DNA from: UBA7803 sp963822255
GTDB taxonomy: Bacteria > Pseudomonadota > Gammaproteobacteria > Pseudomonadales > Azotimanducaceae
Reading direction: 5' to 3'
Length of the DNA: 64,000 nucleotides
NCBI GenBank assembly: GCA_963822255.1
Contig: CAWGGV010000004.1
Location: 124,001-188,000, forward strand
The translations under genes and the position numbers were made by a program. Every line of letters starts with the position of its first letter. Position 1 is the stretch's first letter. Positions 52,213 through 61,333 of this stretch are shown here, piece after piece. Below the pieces are notes generated by a model. It ran no database searches, was not told where the DNA came from, and saw only the letters and a program-made list of their open reading frames with translations.

Positions 52213-53538
52213 ATGACCACCGACCCGAAGACGCTGCAGCATTGGCTCGATCATGCACAGGCCGTGCACCCGGTGGGCATCGACCTGGGTCTCGAGCGGG
52301 TCGGCCGGGCGGCACGGCGGCTGGGTTTCGATGCGCCCGGGCACCGGCCGGCGCCGCGGTCGGTGATCGTCGCCGGCACCAACGGCAAGGGCTCCACGTG
52401 CGTGGCTCTGGAAGCGCTGCTGCGAGCAGCTGGCCTGGCGGTGGGCACGACGCTGTCTCCGCACGTGCACGTCTTCAACGAGCGGGTGCGGGTGGACGGG
52501 CAGATGCTGGACGACGAGGTGCTCGCCGAGGCCTTTGCCCGGGTGGATGCCGCGCGGGACGGTATTCCGCTCACGTACTTCGAGTTCTCGGCGCTGGTAG
52601 CACTGGATAGCTTCCGCCGCGCCGAGGTCGACGTGGCGGTGCTCGAGGTCGGTCTTGGCGGTCGTCTCGATGCCTTCAATCTGGTGGATGCCGACGTCGC
52701 CGTGATCACAGGCATCGGCCTCGATCACCAGGCGTATCTCGGCAACGACGTGGAGACCATCGGCCGCGAGAAGGCCGGCGTCATGCGCCCCGGTCAACGG
52801 GTCGTATTGGGGCGCCGCGTCACCGATTCGGTGGTGCAGGCAGCCCGCGAGCTCGATTGCCGCGTCACCCGGCTCGGCGCCCATTTCCACGTGCAGCAGA
52901 ACCGCACCCATTGGGACTTCATCGCTCCCCAAGGCGCCGTGGAGGACCTCGCCGTCGGCGCCCTGGCCCCGGACAACTGCGCTCTGGCGCTGGAAGCGGC
53001 GCGCCATCTGACGGGCTTGCCGGAGCCGGAGGCGCGCTCGGCGCTGACCGCCGCGACCCTGCCGGGCCGCATGGAAGCATGGCGGGTGGGCGCCGAGGGG
53101 CGGCTTCTGCTGCTCGACGTGGCCCACAACCCGGATGCTGCCCGGTTCCTCGCCGAGCAGCTCGCGCTGCGTCATCCGGAGCGCCGTTTTGTCGCCATCC
53201 TGGGCACCTTGGAGGACAAGGACAGCGCTGGGGTGGTGGCCGCCTTGAGCGCATCGGTGCGCGCCTGGCTGTACGTGCCGACCCGGGGGCCGCGCGGTCT
53301 TTCGGCCCGGGCGCTCGCAGACCGAACTGCGGCGGCCGCCCGTGGTCCCACGGCTATGGTGGGTGACCCAGCGCAAGGTCTCGACCGCGCGCTTTCGTTG
53401 TGCGATGCCGGGGATGCTATCCTGGCCTTCGGTTCGTTCGATCTCGTCGAGCAGATGCGTGAAACCTTGATGGCCGGTCATCTGGGCGCCCGCCCCGCCG
53501 CGGCAACCGGCAGGATGACGGCAGAGGCCCCGGATTGA
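52213..53538 (+). CDS. folC: Dihydrofolate/folylpolyglutamate synthase
   Basis: FolC adds glutamate to dihydropteroate and folates with ATP. The 441-residue product has the P-loop VIVAGTNGKGSTCVALEALL, the omega loop region SPHVHVFNERVRVDG, VLEVGLGGRLDAFN and TGIGLDHQAYLGND. The second domain has LPGRMEAW and LLLDVAHNPDAARF. ATG 52213 fits. The stop overlaps the TTG start of the SPOR gene across a 15-bp tandem duplication. Confidence 0.95.
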   Translation: MTTDPKTLQHWLDHAQAVHPVGIDLGLERVGRAARRLGFDAPGHRPAPRSVIVAGTNGKGSTCVALEALLRAAGLAVGTTLSPHVHVFNERVRVDGQMLDDEVLAEAFARVDAARDGIPLTYFEFSALVALDSFRRAEVDVAVLEVGLGGRLDAFNLVDADVAVITGIGLDHQAYLGNDVETIGREKAGVMRPGQRVVLGRRVTDSVVQAARELDCRVTRLGAHFHVQQNRTHWDFIAPQGAVEDLAVGALAPDNCALALEAARHLTGLPEPEARSALTAATLPGRMEAWRVGAEGRLLLLDVAHNPDAARFLAEQLALRHPERRFVAILGTLEDKDSAGVVAALSASVRAWLYVPTRGPRGLSARALADRTAAAARGPTAMVGDPAQGLDRALSLCDAGDAILAFGSFDLVEQMRETLMAGHLGARPAAATGRMTAEAPD

Positions 53539-53559
53539 GAGAAGCCGGATTGAGAGAAG
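53530..53559 (+). repeat. 15-bp duplication at the folC-SPOR gene junction
   Basis: CCGGATTGAGAGAAG occurs twice in direct succession. It spans the folC stop and duplicates the TTG start context of the next gene. The duplication is exact, hence recent. Confidence 0.9.
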
Positions 53560-54224
53560 AGACCCGCTATCGCGTGACTGGCAGTCTGTTTCTGCTGGCG
53601 GTGGCGGTGATCTGCCTGCCCATGCTGCTGGACGGGGCAGGGTTGCCGGCCCGAGAGCTTCCCGCCATGCCGATGCAGAGCACGCTTCCCGAGGTTCAGC
53701 CGCTGGCGTACCAGGTTCCGGATTCCGACTACGCGATCCGGGTACGCAAGCTCGAGGGTGAGGTGGACAAAGACGGATTTCTCACGGACAGCGGCACGCG
53801 GTTCGGCGAGCCGGTGCTCACGCCCGGTACGCCAGCGGCTGGAGCGGCGGACGGCCTTGGCACGGCCGGCGACGGTGCCGCCGTGGCAAATGGCGCCGCC
53901 AGGGGCCAGGGCGGTGCCACGGCAGATGGCGCGGCCACGGCAAAGGATGACGATTCCGCTGCCACCGACGCCGGCGCTGCGGCGGACGCTGCCTGGGCGG
54001 TGCAGGTGGCGAGCTTCGCGCGTGCGGCAAATGCCGAAGACTTCCGCACCCGGCTGCGCCGGGACGGCTACGAAGCATTCATTTCGACGGCCAAGGTCCG
54101 CGGCCAGGTGCTGTCCCGGGTGGCGGTGGGTCCGCTGCTCGACCGCGACCGCGCCGAAACGCTGCGCGGCGAGCTGGCCGCCCGCTATGACGTGCACGCG
54201 CGCCTGATGGCGTTTTCCAACTGA
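53535..54224 (+). CDS. SPOR-domain inner-membrane protein (DedD-like)
   Basis: This 229-residue protein has one N-terminal membrane helix (GSLFLLAVAVICLPMLL, about 16-32), a long Ala/Gly/Asp-rich periplasmic linker and a C-terminal SPOR domain (WAVQVASFARAANAEDFRTR then RVAVGPLLDRDRAE). SPOR domains bind denuded peptidoglycan at the septum, and DedD is a non-essential division protein. The place between folC and cvpA is that of dedD. Two in-frame TTG starts exist, at 53535 and 53550, one per copy of a 15-bp tandem duplication. Confidence 0.9.
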   Translation: MREAGLREETRYRVTGSLFLLAVAVICLPMLLDGAGLPARELPAMPMQSTLPEVQPLAYQVPDSDYAIRVRKLEGEVDKDGFLTDSGTRFGEPVLTPGTPAAGAADGLGTAGDGAAVANGAARGQGGATADGAATAKDDDSAATDAGAAADAAWAVQVASFARAANAEDFRTRLRRDGYEAFISTAKVRGQVLSRVAVGPLLDRDRAETLRGELAARYDVHARLMAFSN

Positions 54225-54239
54225 CAGTGATCTCACCTG

Positions 54240-54737
54240 ATGGCTCCCATCGACATCGTCATTGTCATCGTCGTGCTGGTTTCGGCACTAATCGGCATTG
54301 CGCGCGGTCTGGCCAGGGAAGTGCTTTCCCTGGCGACGTGGCTGGCGGCCCTCGTCCTCGCACTGTATTTCGCCCCCCCGCTTGCAGAACGCCTTACGGG
54401 TCTGCTCGCCGACCAGTACGTGCGGTTGGTGGTCGCGTTCATCGTCATTTTCCTGGCGACGCTGACGGCTGGCGGCGTGCTGCAATGGCTCGCTCGGAGC
54501 CTGATCACGTCCACCGGCCTCACCGGTACCGATCGCTTTCTCGGGTTTCTGTTCGGCGCCGCCCGAGGCGTGGTCGCGTCACTGGTGGTGCTGATCGCGC
54601 TGGACCGGTTCGCCTCGACAGGACAATGGTGGGAGTCGTCGGTGCTGGTGCCGGAGCTCATGGCGTTCGAGGGGGATGTTCTGACATTGATGGGCAAGGC
54701 CGAGGACTGGGTGGTAAAACTGGGCGACAGAGGTTAG
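54240..54737 (+). CDS. cvpA: CvpA-family membrane protein
   Basis: This 165-residue protein has four hydrophobic helices and the family start MAPIDIVIVIVVLVSALIG with GLAREVLSLATWL. CvpA is named for colicin V production but acts more broadly in envelope stress and bile-salt tolerance. It precedes purF by 4 bp, the conserved pair in gammaproteobacteria. Confidence 0.93.
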   Translation: MAPIDIVIVIVVLVSALIGIARGLAREVLSLATWLAALVLALYFAPPLAERLTGLLADQYVRLVVAFIVIFLATLTAGGVLQWLARSLITSTGLTGTDRFLGFLFGAARGVVASLVVLIALDRFASTGQWWESSVLVPELMAFEGDVLTLMGKAEDWVVKLGDRG

Positions 54738-54741
54738 GCAA

Positions 54742-56268
54742 ATGTGCGGCATCGTCGGCATCGTCAGTAGCTATGCAGTCAATCAGCAGATTTACGATGC
54801 GCTGACCGTTCTCCAGCATCGGGGCCAGGACGCTGCCGGCATGGTGACGACGGATGGCCGCAAGCTTCATCTTCGCAAGGGCAACGGCCTGGTTCGGGAC
54901 GTTTTTCACCAGCAGCACATGCAGCGCCTGTTGGGTCACGTCGGTATCGGCCATTGCCGCTATCCCACCGCTGGCTCCTCCAGCTCGGCCGAAGCCCAGC
55001 CCATGTACGTGAACTCGCCGTACGGCATCACACTGGCGCACAATGGCAACCTGACCAACGCGGAGAGTCTGCAGGCGGATCTGTTCCGGGACGACCTGCG
55101 CCACGTGAACACCGACAGCGACTCCGAGGTGCTGCTCAACGTGTTCGCCCACGAGCTCCAGGCCCAGCGCGCTCACGATCCGGTGCCCGACGACATCTTC
55201 GCCGCCATCGGCCGGGTACATCAGCGCTGCCGCGGCGCCTACGCGGCGGTGGCCATGATCATCGGCGTCGGCATCGTCGGCTTCCGCGACCCTCACGGCA
55301 TCCGACCGCTGGTGTTCGGCAAGCGGGAAGGGGAGCACGGCACTGAATACATGATCGCCTCGGAGTCGGTGGCGCTGGACATCCTCGGCTTCGAGCTGGT
55401 CCGCGACGTGGCGCCCGGCGAGTGCGTGTTCATCAGCAACTCCGGGGAGTTGCGTACCCGCGTCTGCGCACAGCGGACGTCGCTTTCGCCGTGCATCTTC
55501 GAGCTGGTCTACCTGGCCCGGCCCGATTCCATCATGGACAACATCTCGGTCTACAAGTCGAGGCTGCGCATGGGCGAGCATCTGGCCGAGCAGATCCTCG
55601 AGCGCTTCCCCGGGCACGACCACGACATCGACGTGGTCATCCCGATTCCCGATACCGGCCGCACCGCAGCGCTGCCGCTGGCGCACCAGCTCAACGTGAA
55701 ATACCGGGAAGGCTTCATCAAGAATCGCTACATCGGCCGCACCTTCATCATGCCGGGCCAGAACGAGCGGCGGAAATCCGTGCGTCAAAAGCTCAACGCC
55801 ATCGAGCTCGAGTTCAAGGGCAAAAACGTGCTGCTGGTGGACGACTCCATCGTCCGCGGCACCACCACCTCGCAGATCATCCAGATGGCGCGGGATGCAG
55901 GTGCGCGTAAGGTGTACATGGCTTCCGCTGCGCCGGCCATCCGCTACCCGAACGTCTACGGCATCGACATGCCCACTCCGGTCGAGTTCGTCGCCTACAA
56001 CCGGACGGACGACGAAGTGTGCCGCCTCATCGGCGCCGACATGCTGGTCTACCAGCGCATCAGCGATCTGGTGCAGAGCGCGGCGGAGGGCAACCCCAGC
56101 ATCCGCGCCTTCGACTGCTCGGTCTTTGACGGGAAATACGTGACTGGAGACATAGACCGATCTTATCTGGAGCGTCTATCGTTCAATAGAAGCGACGAGA
56201 TGAAACAGCGCCGTGACGCCGACGACAGCTACGATCAGACGGTCATCGACCTCCACAACCACGCGTGA
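54742..56268 (+). CDS. purF: Amidophosphoribosyltransferase
   Basis: PurF makes phosphoribosylamine from PRPP and glutamine, the first step of purine synthesis. The 508-residue product starts MCGIVGIVSSY, so Cys1 becomes the N-terminal nucleophile after methionine removal. It has LQHRGQDAAGM, GHCRYPTAGSSS, the PRPP loop LLVDDSIVRGTTTSQ and no obvious propeptide. Length is normal. The MoxR gene starts one base after the stop. Confidence 0.97.
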   Translation: MCGIVGIVSSYAVNQQIYDALTVLQHRGQDAAGMVTTDGRKLHLRKGNGLVRDVFHQQHMQRLLGHVGIGHCRYPTAGSSSSAEAQPMYVNSPYGITLAHNGNLTNAESLQADLFRDDLRHVNTDSDSEVLLNVFAHELQAQRAHDPVPDDIFAAIGRVHQRCRGAYAAVAMIIGVGIVGFRDPHGIRPLVFGKREGEHGTEYMIASESVALDILGFELVRDVAPGECVFISNSGELRTRVCAQRTSLSPCIFELVYLARPDSIMDNISVYKSRLRMGEHLAEQILERFPGHDHDIDVVIPIPDTGRTAALPLAHQLNVKYREGFIKNRYIGRTFIMPGQNERRKSVRQKLNAIELEFKGKNVLLVDDSIVRGTTTSQIIQMARDAGARKVYMASAAPAIRYPNVYGIDMPTPVEFVAYNRTDDEVCRLIGADMLVYQRISDLVQSAAEGNPSIRAFDCSVFDGKYVTGDIDRSYLERLSFNRSDEMKQRRDADDSYDQTVIDLHNHA

Positions 56269-56269
56269 C

Positions 56270-57190
56270 GTGAAAGAGCGCATCGAGGGCCTCGTCGGCG
56301 GCCTCAACCGCGTCCTGCTCGGCAAGGAAATGCAGATCAAGCTGGCGCTGGCTTGCCTGCTGGCGCGCGGCCATCTGCTCATCGAAGACCTGCCCGGCAT
56401 GGGCAAGACCTTGCTGTCTCACGCCCTGGCCCGCTCGTTGGGACTGTCCTACAACCGTATCCAGTTCACCAGCGACGTGCTGCCATCCGACATCATCGGC
56501 ACGTCGGTGTTCCAGCGGGACTCCGGTGACTTCCGGTTCATCCAGGGTCCGTTGTTCGCTCAGGTGGTGCTGGCGGACGAGATCAATCGCGCCACGCCGA
56601 AGAGTCAGAGCGCGCTGCTCGAGGCGATGGAAGAACATCAGGTCACCGCGGACGGCGCGACCCGGCCGCTGCCTGAGCCGTTCTTCGTCATTGCCACCCA
56701 GAACCCCTCCACCCAGACCGGGACCTTTCCGCTTCCGGAGTCCCAGCTCGACCGCTTCCTCATGCGGATCGAGTTGGGCTACCCGAATCCTGACGCGGAA
56801 CGCGAGCTGCTCAAGGGTGGCGACAAGCGACGCAGCCTCGGCGCCATCGAGCCGGTGCTGGACGTGGAGCGCCTTGTCGCGATGCAGAACGCGGTGGACG
56901 CGGTCAAGGTGTCGGACCCGCTGATCGACTACGTGCAGCGGCTGGTCGGCTACAGCCGGCGGGGTGGCGAATTCGCGTTCGGCCTGTCGCCTCGCGGCGC
57001 ACTGGCTCTGGTGCACGCCGCGCGCGCGTGGGCGCTCATCCACGACCGCAGCCACGTGGTGCCGGAGGACGTGCAGGCGGTGCTGCCGGGGGTGGTCGAG
57101 CACCGTCTTCGCGAAGCTGCCGACTACGCCGGCCACGGCGGCGGGGCACTCGCCCAGAAGCTGCTGGCCGCCGTCGACGTGGTGGGGTAG
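56270..57190 (+). CDS. MoxR-family AAA+ ATPase
   Basis: This 306-residue AAA+ protein is a presumed chaperone that activates partner proteins. It has GHLLIEDLPGMGKT (Walker A), LADEINRATPKSQSALLEAM (Walker B and sensor loop), ATQNPSTQTGTFPLPE (sensor 1) and the lid LSPRGALALVHAAR. GTG 56270, one base past purF, is the likely start. Its stop overlaps the DUF58 gene, the classic MoxR partner. Confidence 0.92.
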   Translation: MKERIEGLVGGLNRVLLGKEMQIKLALACLLARGHLLIEDLPGMGKTLLSHALARSLGLSYNRIQFTSDVLPSDIIGTSVFQRDSGDFRFIQGPLFAQVVLADEINRATPKSQSALLEAMEEHQVTADGATRPLPEPFFVIATQNPSTQTGTFPLPESQLDRFLMRIELGYPNPDAERELLKGGDKRRSLGAIEPVLDVERLVAMQNAVDAVKVSDPLIDYVQRLVGYSRRGGEFAFGLSPRGALALVHAARAWALIHDRSHVVPEDVQAVLPGVVEHRLREAADYAGHGGGALAQKLLAAVDVVG

Positions 57191-58167
57191 TGGATCCCCC
57201 CGCGCCCCGGGTGGGAGCGCTCTCCCGCCACATCGGCCGCTGGCTGGACCGGCGCATTCCGCCGGGGCCGGAGATTCAGCTTTCCCAGCGCAACGTCTTC
57301 ATCTTCCCGACGGCGACAGGGTTTGCCTTCGGCGGGCTGCTGGCCCTGCTGATCCTGGCGGCTATCAACTATCAGGCGAGCCTGGTGTACGCCGTGGCGT
57401 TTCTCCTCGGCAGCCTGTTCCTGGTCACCATCCTCTACACCTTCCGCAACCTGTCGGGGCTCAGGCTCGAGCTGTCCGGGGCGCGCCCGGGCTTCGTCGG
57501 AGAGGACATCGAGTTCAGCGTGCGGGTGGTGCGCCCCGCCGAACGGGGACCACGTCGGGGGCGGGAGGGCATTCAGATCGGCTTTCCCGGCGGGATCATG
57601 CAGTGGGTGGAGCTGCACCGGGAGGAGGCGGACCTGGTGCGGCTGTACGTCAAGGCCGGCCGGCGCGGCTATCTGTGGCCGGGCCGGCTGCTGGTGGAGA
57701 CTTACTATCCGCTCGGGCTGCTCCGAGCGTGGACCTGGGTCGACCTCGGTGCCCGGGCACTCGTCTACCCGAAGCCGCTGTTCGGCGATCTGCCGGAGCT
57801 CACCTCCGGGCGTCGCGACGAGGGTCAGCTGGTGGACCCTCAAGGCAGCGAAGACTTCACCGACATCAAGGCCTACCGGCCCGGCGACCCGGTCAAGCAC
57901 ATCATCTGGCGTTCTTACGCCCGCGGCGAGGAGCTGATGGTCAAGCGCTACGCGAGCTATATGGAGCCGCGGCTGTGGCTGGACCTGGATGCAGTGAATG
58001 GCGATCTGGAGGAGCGGCTGTCCCGTCTGACCGGTCTTGCGCTGGAAGCGTCGCGGCGGCAACGGGAGTTCGGGATGCGGCTCGGGGCAATGGTGATCCC
58101 GCCGGCCCTGGGAGAAACGCACCTGGAATGGACGCTCCGGGAGCTGGCGCTGCATGGCCTTCGATAG
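57190..58167 (+). CDS. DUF58 membrane-anchored protein
   Basis: This 325-residue protein has two N-terminal transmembrane helices (about 40-85: ATGFAFGGLLALLILAAIN and AVAFLLGSLFLVTIL). The DUF58 signature (EDFTDIKAYRPGDPVKHIIW then RSYARGEELMVKRY) lies in a von Willebrand A-like domain. DUF58 proteins work with MoxR ATPases, sometimes with metal-binding partners. GTG 57190 overlaps the moxR stop. Its last 14 bases overlap the transglutaminase gene. Confidence 0.9.
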   Translation: MDPPAPRVGALSRHIGRWLDRRIPPGPEIQLSQRNVFIFPTATGFAFGGLLALLILAAINYQASLVYAVAFLLGSLFLVTILYTFRNLSGLRLELSGARPGFVGEDIEFSVRVVRPAERGPRRGREGIQIGFPGGIMQWVELHREEADLVRLYVKAGRRGYLWPGRLLVETYYPLGLLRAWTWVDLGARALVYPKPLFGDLPELTSGRRDEGQLVDPQGSEDFTDIKAYRPGDPVKHIIWRSYARGEELMVKRYASYMEPRLWLDLDAVNGDLEERLSRLTGLALEASRRQREFGMRLGAMVIPPALGETHLEWTLRELALHGLR

Positions 58168-58198
58168 CATGGCCTCCGATAGCATGGACTTCGATAGC
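58154..58198 (+). repeat. 15-bp triplication at the tgpA start
   Basis: ATGGCCTTCGATAGC, ATGGCCTCCGATAGC and ATGGACTTCGATAGC lie in tandem and in frame. Each brings a possible initiation codon. The first copy overlaps the DUF58 stop (GATAG). Confidence 0.95.
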
Positions 58199-60214
58199 GC
58201 CAGCCGCGGGGTCGCCTATCAGATACCCCGCAACGCCCTGGCGCTGCTGATGGTGGCCCAGGCAGTGGTGGTGGTTCCCTTCCTGTTCCAGCTCTCGCCG
58301 TGGATCGTCGGTGTTGGGCTGTTCTGCGGTTACTGGCGTACCGGGGTGTACCTCGGCCGCTGGGATCATCCGCGGCGCTGGGTGAAGGCCGTGCTGGTGC
58401 TGGCATCGTCCGGCGGCGTGGTGGTGTCGGGCGTGAAGCTCTTCAGCCTGGAGGCGGCGGCGGCTCTGCTCATTCTGGCGTTCTCGCTCAAGCTCATCGA
58501 GATGAAGGGCCGGCGGGACGCTTACGTGGTGATCTTCCTCGGCTATTTCCTCATCGCCACCGAGTTTCTGTTCGAGCAGTCCATGGGGATAGCCGCCTAC
58601 CAGGTGATCGCTACGGTCATGGTGACGGCGGCCATGGTAGGGCTCAATCAGCTCGACACCCGGGTACGGCCGCTGACGAGCCTCAAGGTGGCCGCGGTGC
58701 TCATGGCCCAGGCGCTGCCCCTGACGGTGGTGCTGTTTCTGCTGTTTCCACGCGTCGCGCCGCTCTGGAGCGTGCCGCTGCCGTCCGCCTCCAGCACAGG
58801 CATGAGCGATCACATGAAGCCAGGCGATGTCGCCCGGCTCATCCGCTCCGACAAGCTTGCGTTCCGGGTGGTGTTCGCGGGAGCCGTGCCGCCGAACCGG
58901 GACCTGTACTGGCGCGGCCTCACCTATTCGCGGTTCTCGGACGGCACCTGGTCGGTGGGCGGGTTGCTGCCCGGCTGGGGCCAGGGACGGCCAGGGCCGA
59001 CCATTCCCGAGACGGGCCTGGATTACCAAGTGCTGCTCGAGCCCACCATGTCCGACTGGCTGTACGCCCTGGATGTGCCTCATGCCCGGACGCCCGGGGT
59101 GACCCTCGCCCGTGACTATCACCTCGAGGCCCCGGACCCCGTGATGTCGATCTACCGCTACCGCGTGAGGTCGCTGCCGGGCGCACCGATGGATGCGATG
59201 ACGAAGCTGCCGGAGGCGCTCGTGCGCCGGGAGACGACGTTTCCGGAAGACGACAATCGCCGTATCCAGGACTACGCCCGGCGGCTGTGGCAGCGCACCG
59301 GCTCGGCGCCGGCATTCGTCGCCGAGGTGCTGACCCGCATCCGCAGCCAGGCCTACTTCTACACCTTGAGCCCTCCGCCGCTTCCGGACCACGACAGCAT
59401 CGACCGGTTCTGGTTCGACACGCGGCGGGGATTCTGCACCCACTACGCTGGCGCGCTGGTATACATGCTGCGGGTCGCCGGTGTGCCCGCGCGTATGGTG
59501 GCCGGATACCAGGGCGGTGAGCTCAATCCGCTCACCGGCGACCTGACGGTGCGGCAGTACGATGCCCATGCGTGGGCCGAGTACTGGCTGCCGGACGTGG
59601 GATGGCAGCGGGTGGATCCCACCGCCGCGGTGGCCCCGGCACGCATCGAGCAGGGGCTGAACGCCGCTCTGTCGGCGGAGGACCGGCAAAGTCTGTCCGC
59701 CTTCACCAGCGCCCGGTTCGGCGGCACTCTGGTGCTCCGCAGCCTTCTGCTGTGGACCGACTCCCTCGAGCACCGCTGGAATCTCTGGGTAGTGGGATAC
59801 GACCCCCAGCGGCAGGGGGAACTGCTCGAACGGGTGCTGGGCAAGATCACCCCCGGGCGCATTGCCGCGGCTGTGCTGGTCGGCGGCGGCGCCAGCCTCG
59901 GCTTCGTCGCCGCGGTGCTGTTCTGGCGTCGCCGGGCAGTACGCGGGCATCCGGTGGAGCGGCTGTTTCGCCGTTTCTGCCGCGGCGCGGCCGCTGCCGG
60001 CTGGCGGCGCGAGCCGGGCGAGACGCCGGGGACGTTCCTCAGCCGGGTCGCCGTTGTCGGTGGAATGCACGACCCCCAGGCGGCCGGCCTCGTCGCCGAG
60101 CTGGAGCGTCTGCTGTACAATCCCGCGGCCGAATGGGGCCGGCGTGACCTCAGGCGGCTGCAGGGCCAGCTCCGCAGGCTGCAGCTTCGTCTGGCGTTCG
60201 GCTCGGTGCGGTGA
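58154..60214 (+). CDS. tgpA: TgpA-type transglutaminase-like membrane protein (DUF3488)
   Basis: This 686-residue inner-membrane protein has five or six N-terminal helices (about 20-200, DUF3488), a periplasmic transglutaminase-like domain and a further helix near 575-595 with a cytoplasmic tail. The Cys-His-Asp triad is seen in RRGFCTHYAGALVYMLR, YDAHAWAEYW and VDPTAAV. Pseudomonas aeruginosa TgpA, in a MoxR-DUF58-TgpA cluster, is reported as essential for viability. The N-terminus has three copies of a 15-bp repeat, each with an ATG, so 58154, 58169 and 58184 can all start translation. Confidence 0.9.
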   Translation: MAFDSMASDSMDFDSASRGVAYQIPRNALALLMVAQAVVVVPFLFQLSPWIVGVGLFCGYWRTGVYLGRWDHPRRWVKAVLVLASSGGVVVSGVKLFSLEAAAALLILAFSLKLIEMKGRRDAYVVIFLGYFLIATEFLFEQSMGIAAYQVIATVMVTAAMVGLNQLDTRVRPLTSLKVAAVLMAQALPLTVVLFLLFPRVAPLWSVPLPSASSTGMSDHMKPGDVARLIRSDKLAFRVVFAGAVPPNRDLYWRGLTYSRFSDGTWSVGGLLPGWGQGRPGPTIPETGLDYQVLLEPTMSDWLYALDVPHARTPGVTLARDYHLEAPDPVMSIYRYRVRSLPGAPMDAMTKLPEALVRRETTFPEDDNRRIQDYARRLWQRTGSAPAFVAEVLTRIRSQAYFYTLSPPPLPDHDSIDRFWFDTRRGFCTHYAGALVYMLRVAGVPARMVAGYQGGELNPLTGDLTVRQYDAHAWAEYWLPDVGWQRVDPTAAVAPARIEQGLNAALSAEDRQSLSAFTSARFGGTLVLRSLLLWTDSLEHRWNLWVVGYDPQRQGELLERVLGKITPGRIAAAVLVGGGASLGFVAAVLFWRRRAVRGHPVERLFRRFCRGAAAAGWRREPGETPGTFLSRVAVVGGMHDPQAAGLVAELERLLYNPAAEWGRRDLRRLQGQLRRLQLRLAFGSVR

Positions 60215-60227
60215 ATTCGGATGGACC

Positions 60228-60698
60228 ATGTTGAGACGCACCCCCTGTATCGGTATCTGCTCCACCACGTACGGCGACCTGGTCTGTCGAGGCTGCAAAC
60301 GCTTCGCCCACGAGATCGTGCAATGGAACGCCTTCGAGCCTGCCCAGCGGCAGGCCGTGTGGCAGCGCCTGCTGGCTTTGCGTGCCGGCGCGGTCCGTGC
60401 GGTCCTGGAGGTTTACGACGAGGGGCGCCTGCGGGGCTGGGCGACCGGCCTTGGCCTTGTTGCCGGTGACGAGATCGACGCCGGCAACGTCCTCTACGAT
60501 GTGCTTCAGCGGCTGCAGTGGCGGGACGACCAACCGTCACTGGAATCGCTGGGTGCGGTGATCGCGGCGGGCGCCGCCGACAGCGCGGACTCGCCCGTCG
60601 AGCCGGTGCCGACAGTGCTGCTGACGGTCATCGACCGGGAGTTCTACCGCCGGTCGCTGGCTCAGTACGAACGCAACTATCGGATTCCGGCGGAGTGA
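60228..60698 (+). CDS. DUF1289-containing protein
   Basis: This 156-residue protein begins with a DUF1289-type cysteine cluster (CIGICSTTYGDLVCRGCKRF), probably a small metal-binding finger. A helical domain follows to the C-terminus, ending YRRSLAQYERNYRIP. ATG 60228 has GGA upstream. The stop overlaps the miaE start (GTGA). Function is unknown. The tight coupling to miaE suggests a link with tRNA modification, though this is only positional. Confidence 0.8.
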   Translation: MLRRTPCIGICSTTYGDLVCRGCKRFAHEIVQWNAFEPAQRQAVWQRLLALRAGAVRAVLEVYDEGRLRGWATGLGLVAGDEIDAGNVLYDVLQRLQWRDDQPSLESLGAVIAAGAADSADSPVEPVPTVLLTVIDREFYRRSLAQYERNYRIPAE

Positions 60699-61300
60699 AC
60701 GACGTCCCGGCCGAGGTCCTCGGCTTCCTGTCGTGCCCGACGCCGCCCCGCTGGTTCGCCCAGGCCGCCGAGCACCTGGACGAGCTGCTGATCGATCACG
60801 CCAACTGCGAAAAGAAGGCGGCCTCTACTGCGCTCGCGCTCCTGTACCGCTACGTGAACCGCCCCGAGTTGCAGTACCGGCTGTCGCGCCTTGCCCGCGA
60901 GGAGCTGCGCCATTTCGAGCAGGTTCACGACATCATGGTCCGCCGGGGCGTGGACTACCGTCATCTCACCCCCAGCCGCTATGCCGGCAGCCTCATGGCC
61001 CTGATCCGAGCCGACGAGCCCGGGCGGCTGACGGATACCTTGCTGGTGGGCGCCATCATCGAAGCCCGCTCCTGTGAGCGCTTCGCCGGACTCGTCACGG
61101 CCGTTCCCGACGACCTCGGCCGCCTCTACCAGGGCCTGCTCGCCTCGGAAGCCCGCCATTACCGGCACTACCTGACACTGGCGCGCCGCTACACCGACGC
61201 TCCCGTAGACGAGCGGCTGGCCGATCTCCTGCGCGCGGAGGCGGAACTGGTGAGCGCTCCCGACCGCGACTTCCGCTTCCACAGCGGGCCTCTCCCGTAG
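60695..61300 (+). CDS. miaE: tRNA-(ms2io6A37) hydroxylase
   Basis: MiaE hydroxylates the isopentenyl group of ms2i6A at tRNA position 37 with a di-iron centre. The 201-residue four-helix protein has the iron ligands in HANCEKKAASTAL, EELRHFEQVHDIM, EARSCERF and SEARHYRHYLTLARR. GTG 60695 overlaps the upstream stop. It converges on lpxH, with a perfect 8-bp stem CTTTCGGC/GCCGAAAG at 61334-61358 between them. Confidence 0.95.
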   Translation: MNDVPAEVLGFLSCPTPPRWFAQAAEHLDELLIDHANCEKKAASTALALLYRYVNRPELQYRLSRLAREELRHFEQVHDIMVRRGVDYRHLTPSRYAGSLMALIRADEPGRLTDTLLVGAIIEARSCERFAGLVTAVPDDLGRLYQGLLASEARHYRHYLTLARRYTDAPVDERLADLLRAEAELVSAPDRDFRFHSGPLP

Positions 61301-61333
61301 CCGCCCCTAAGAACGCTCTCCGGAGCGAGACCG

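Noticed and set aside
57941..60298. 785-codon open frame antisense to tgpA
   Set aside because: It overlaps a certain gene completely and has shadow-type composition.
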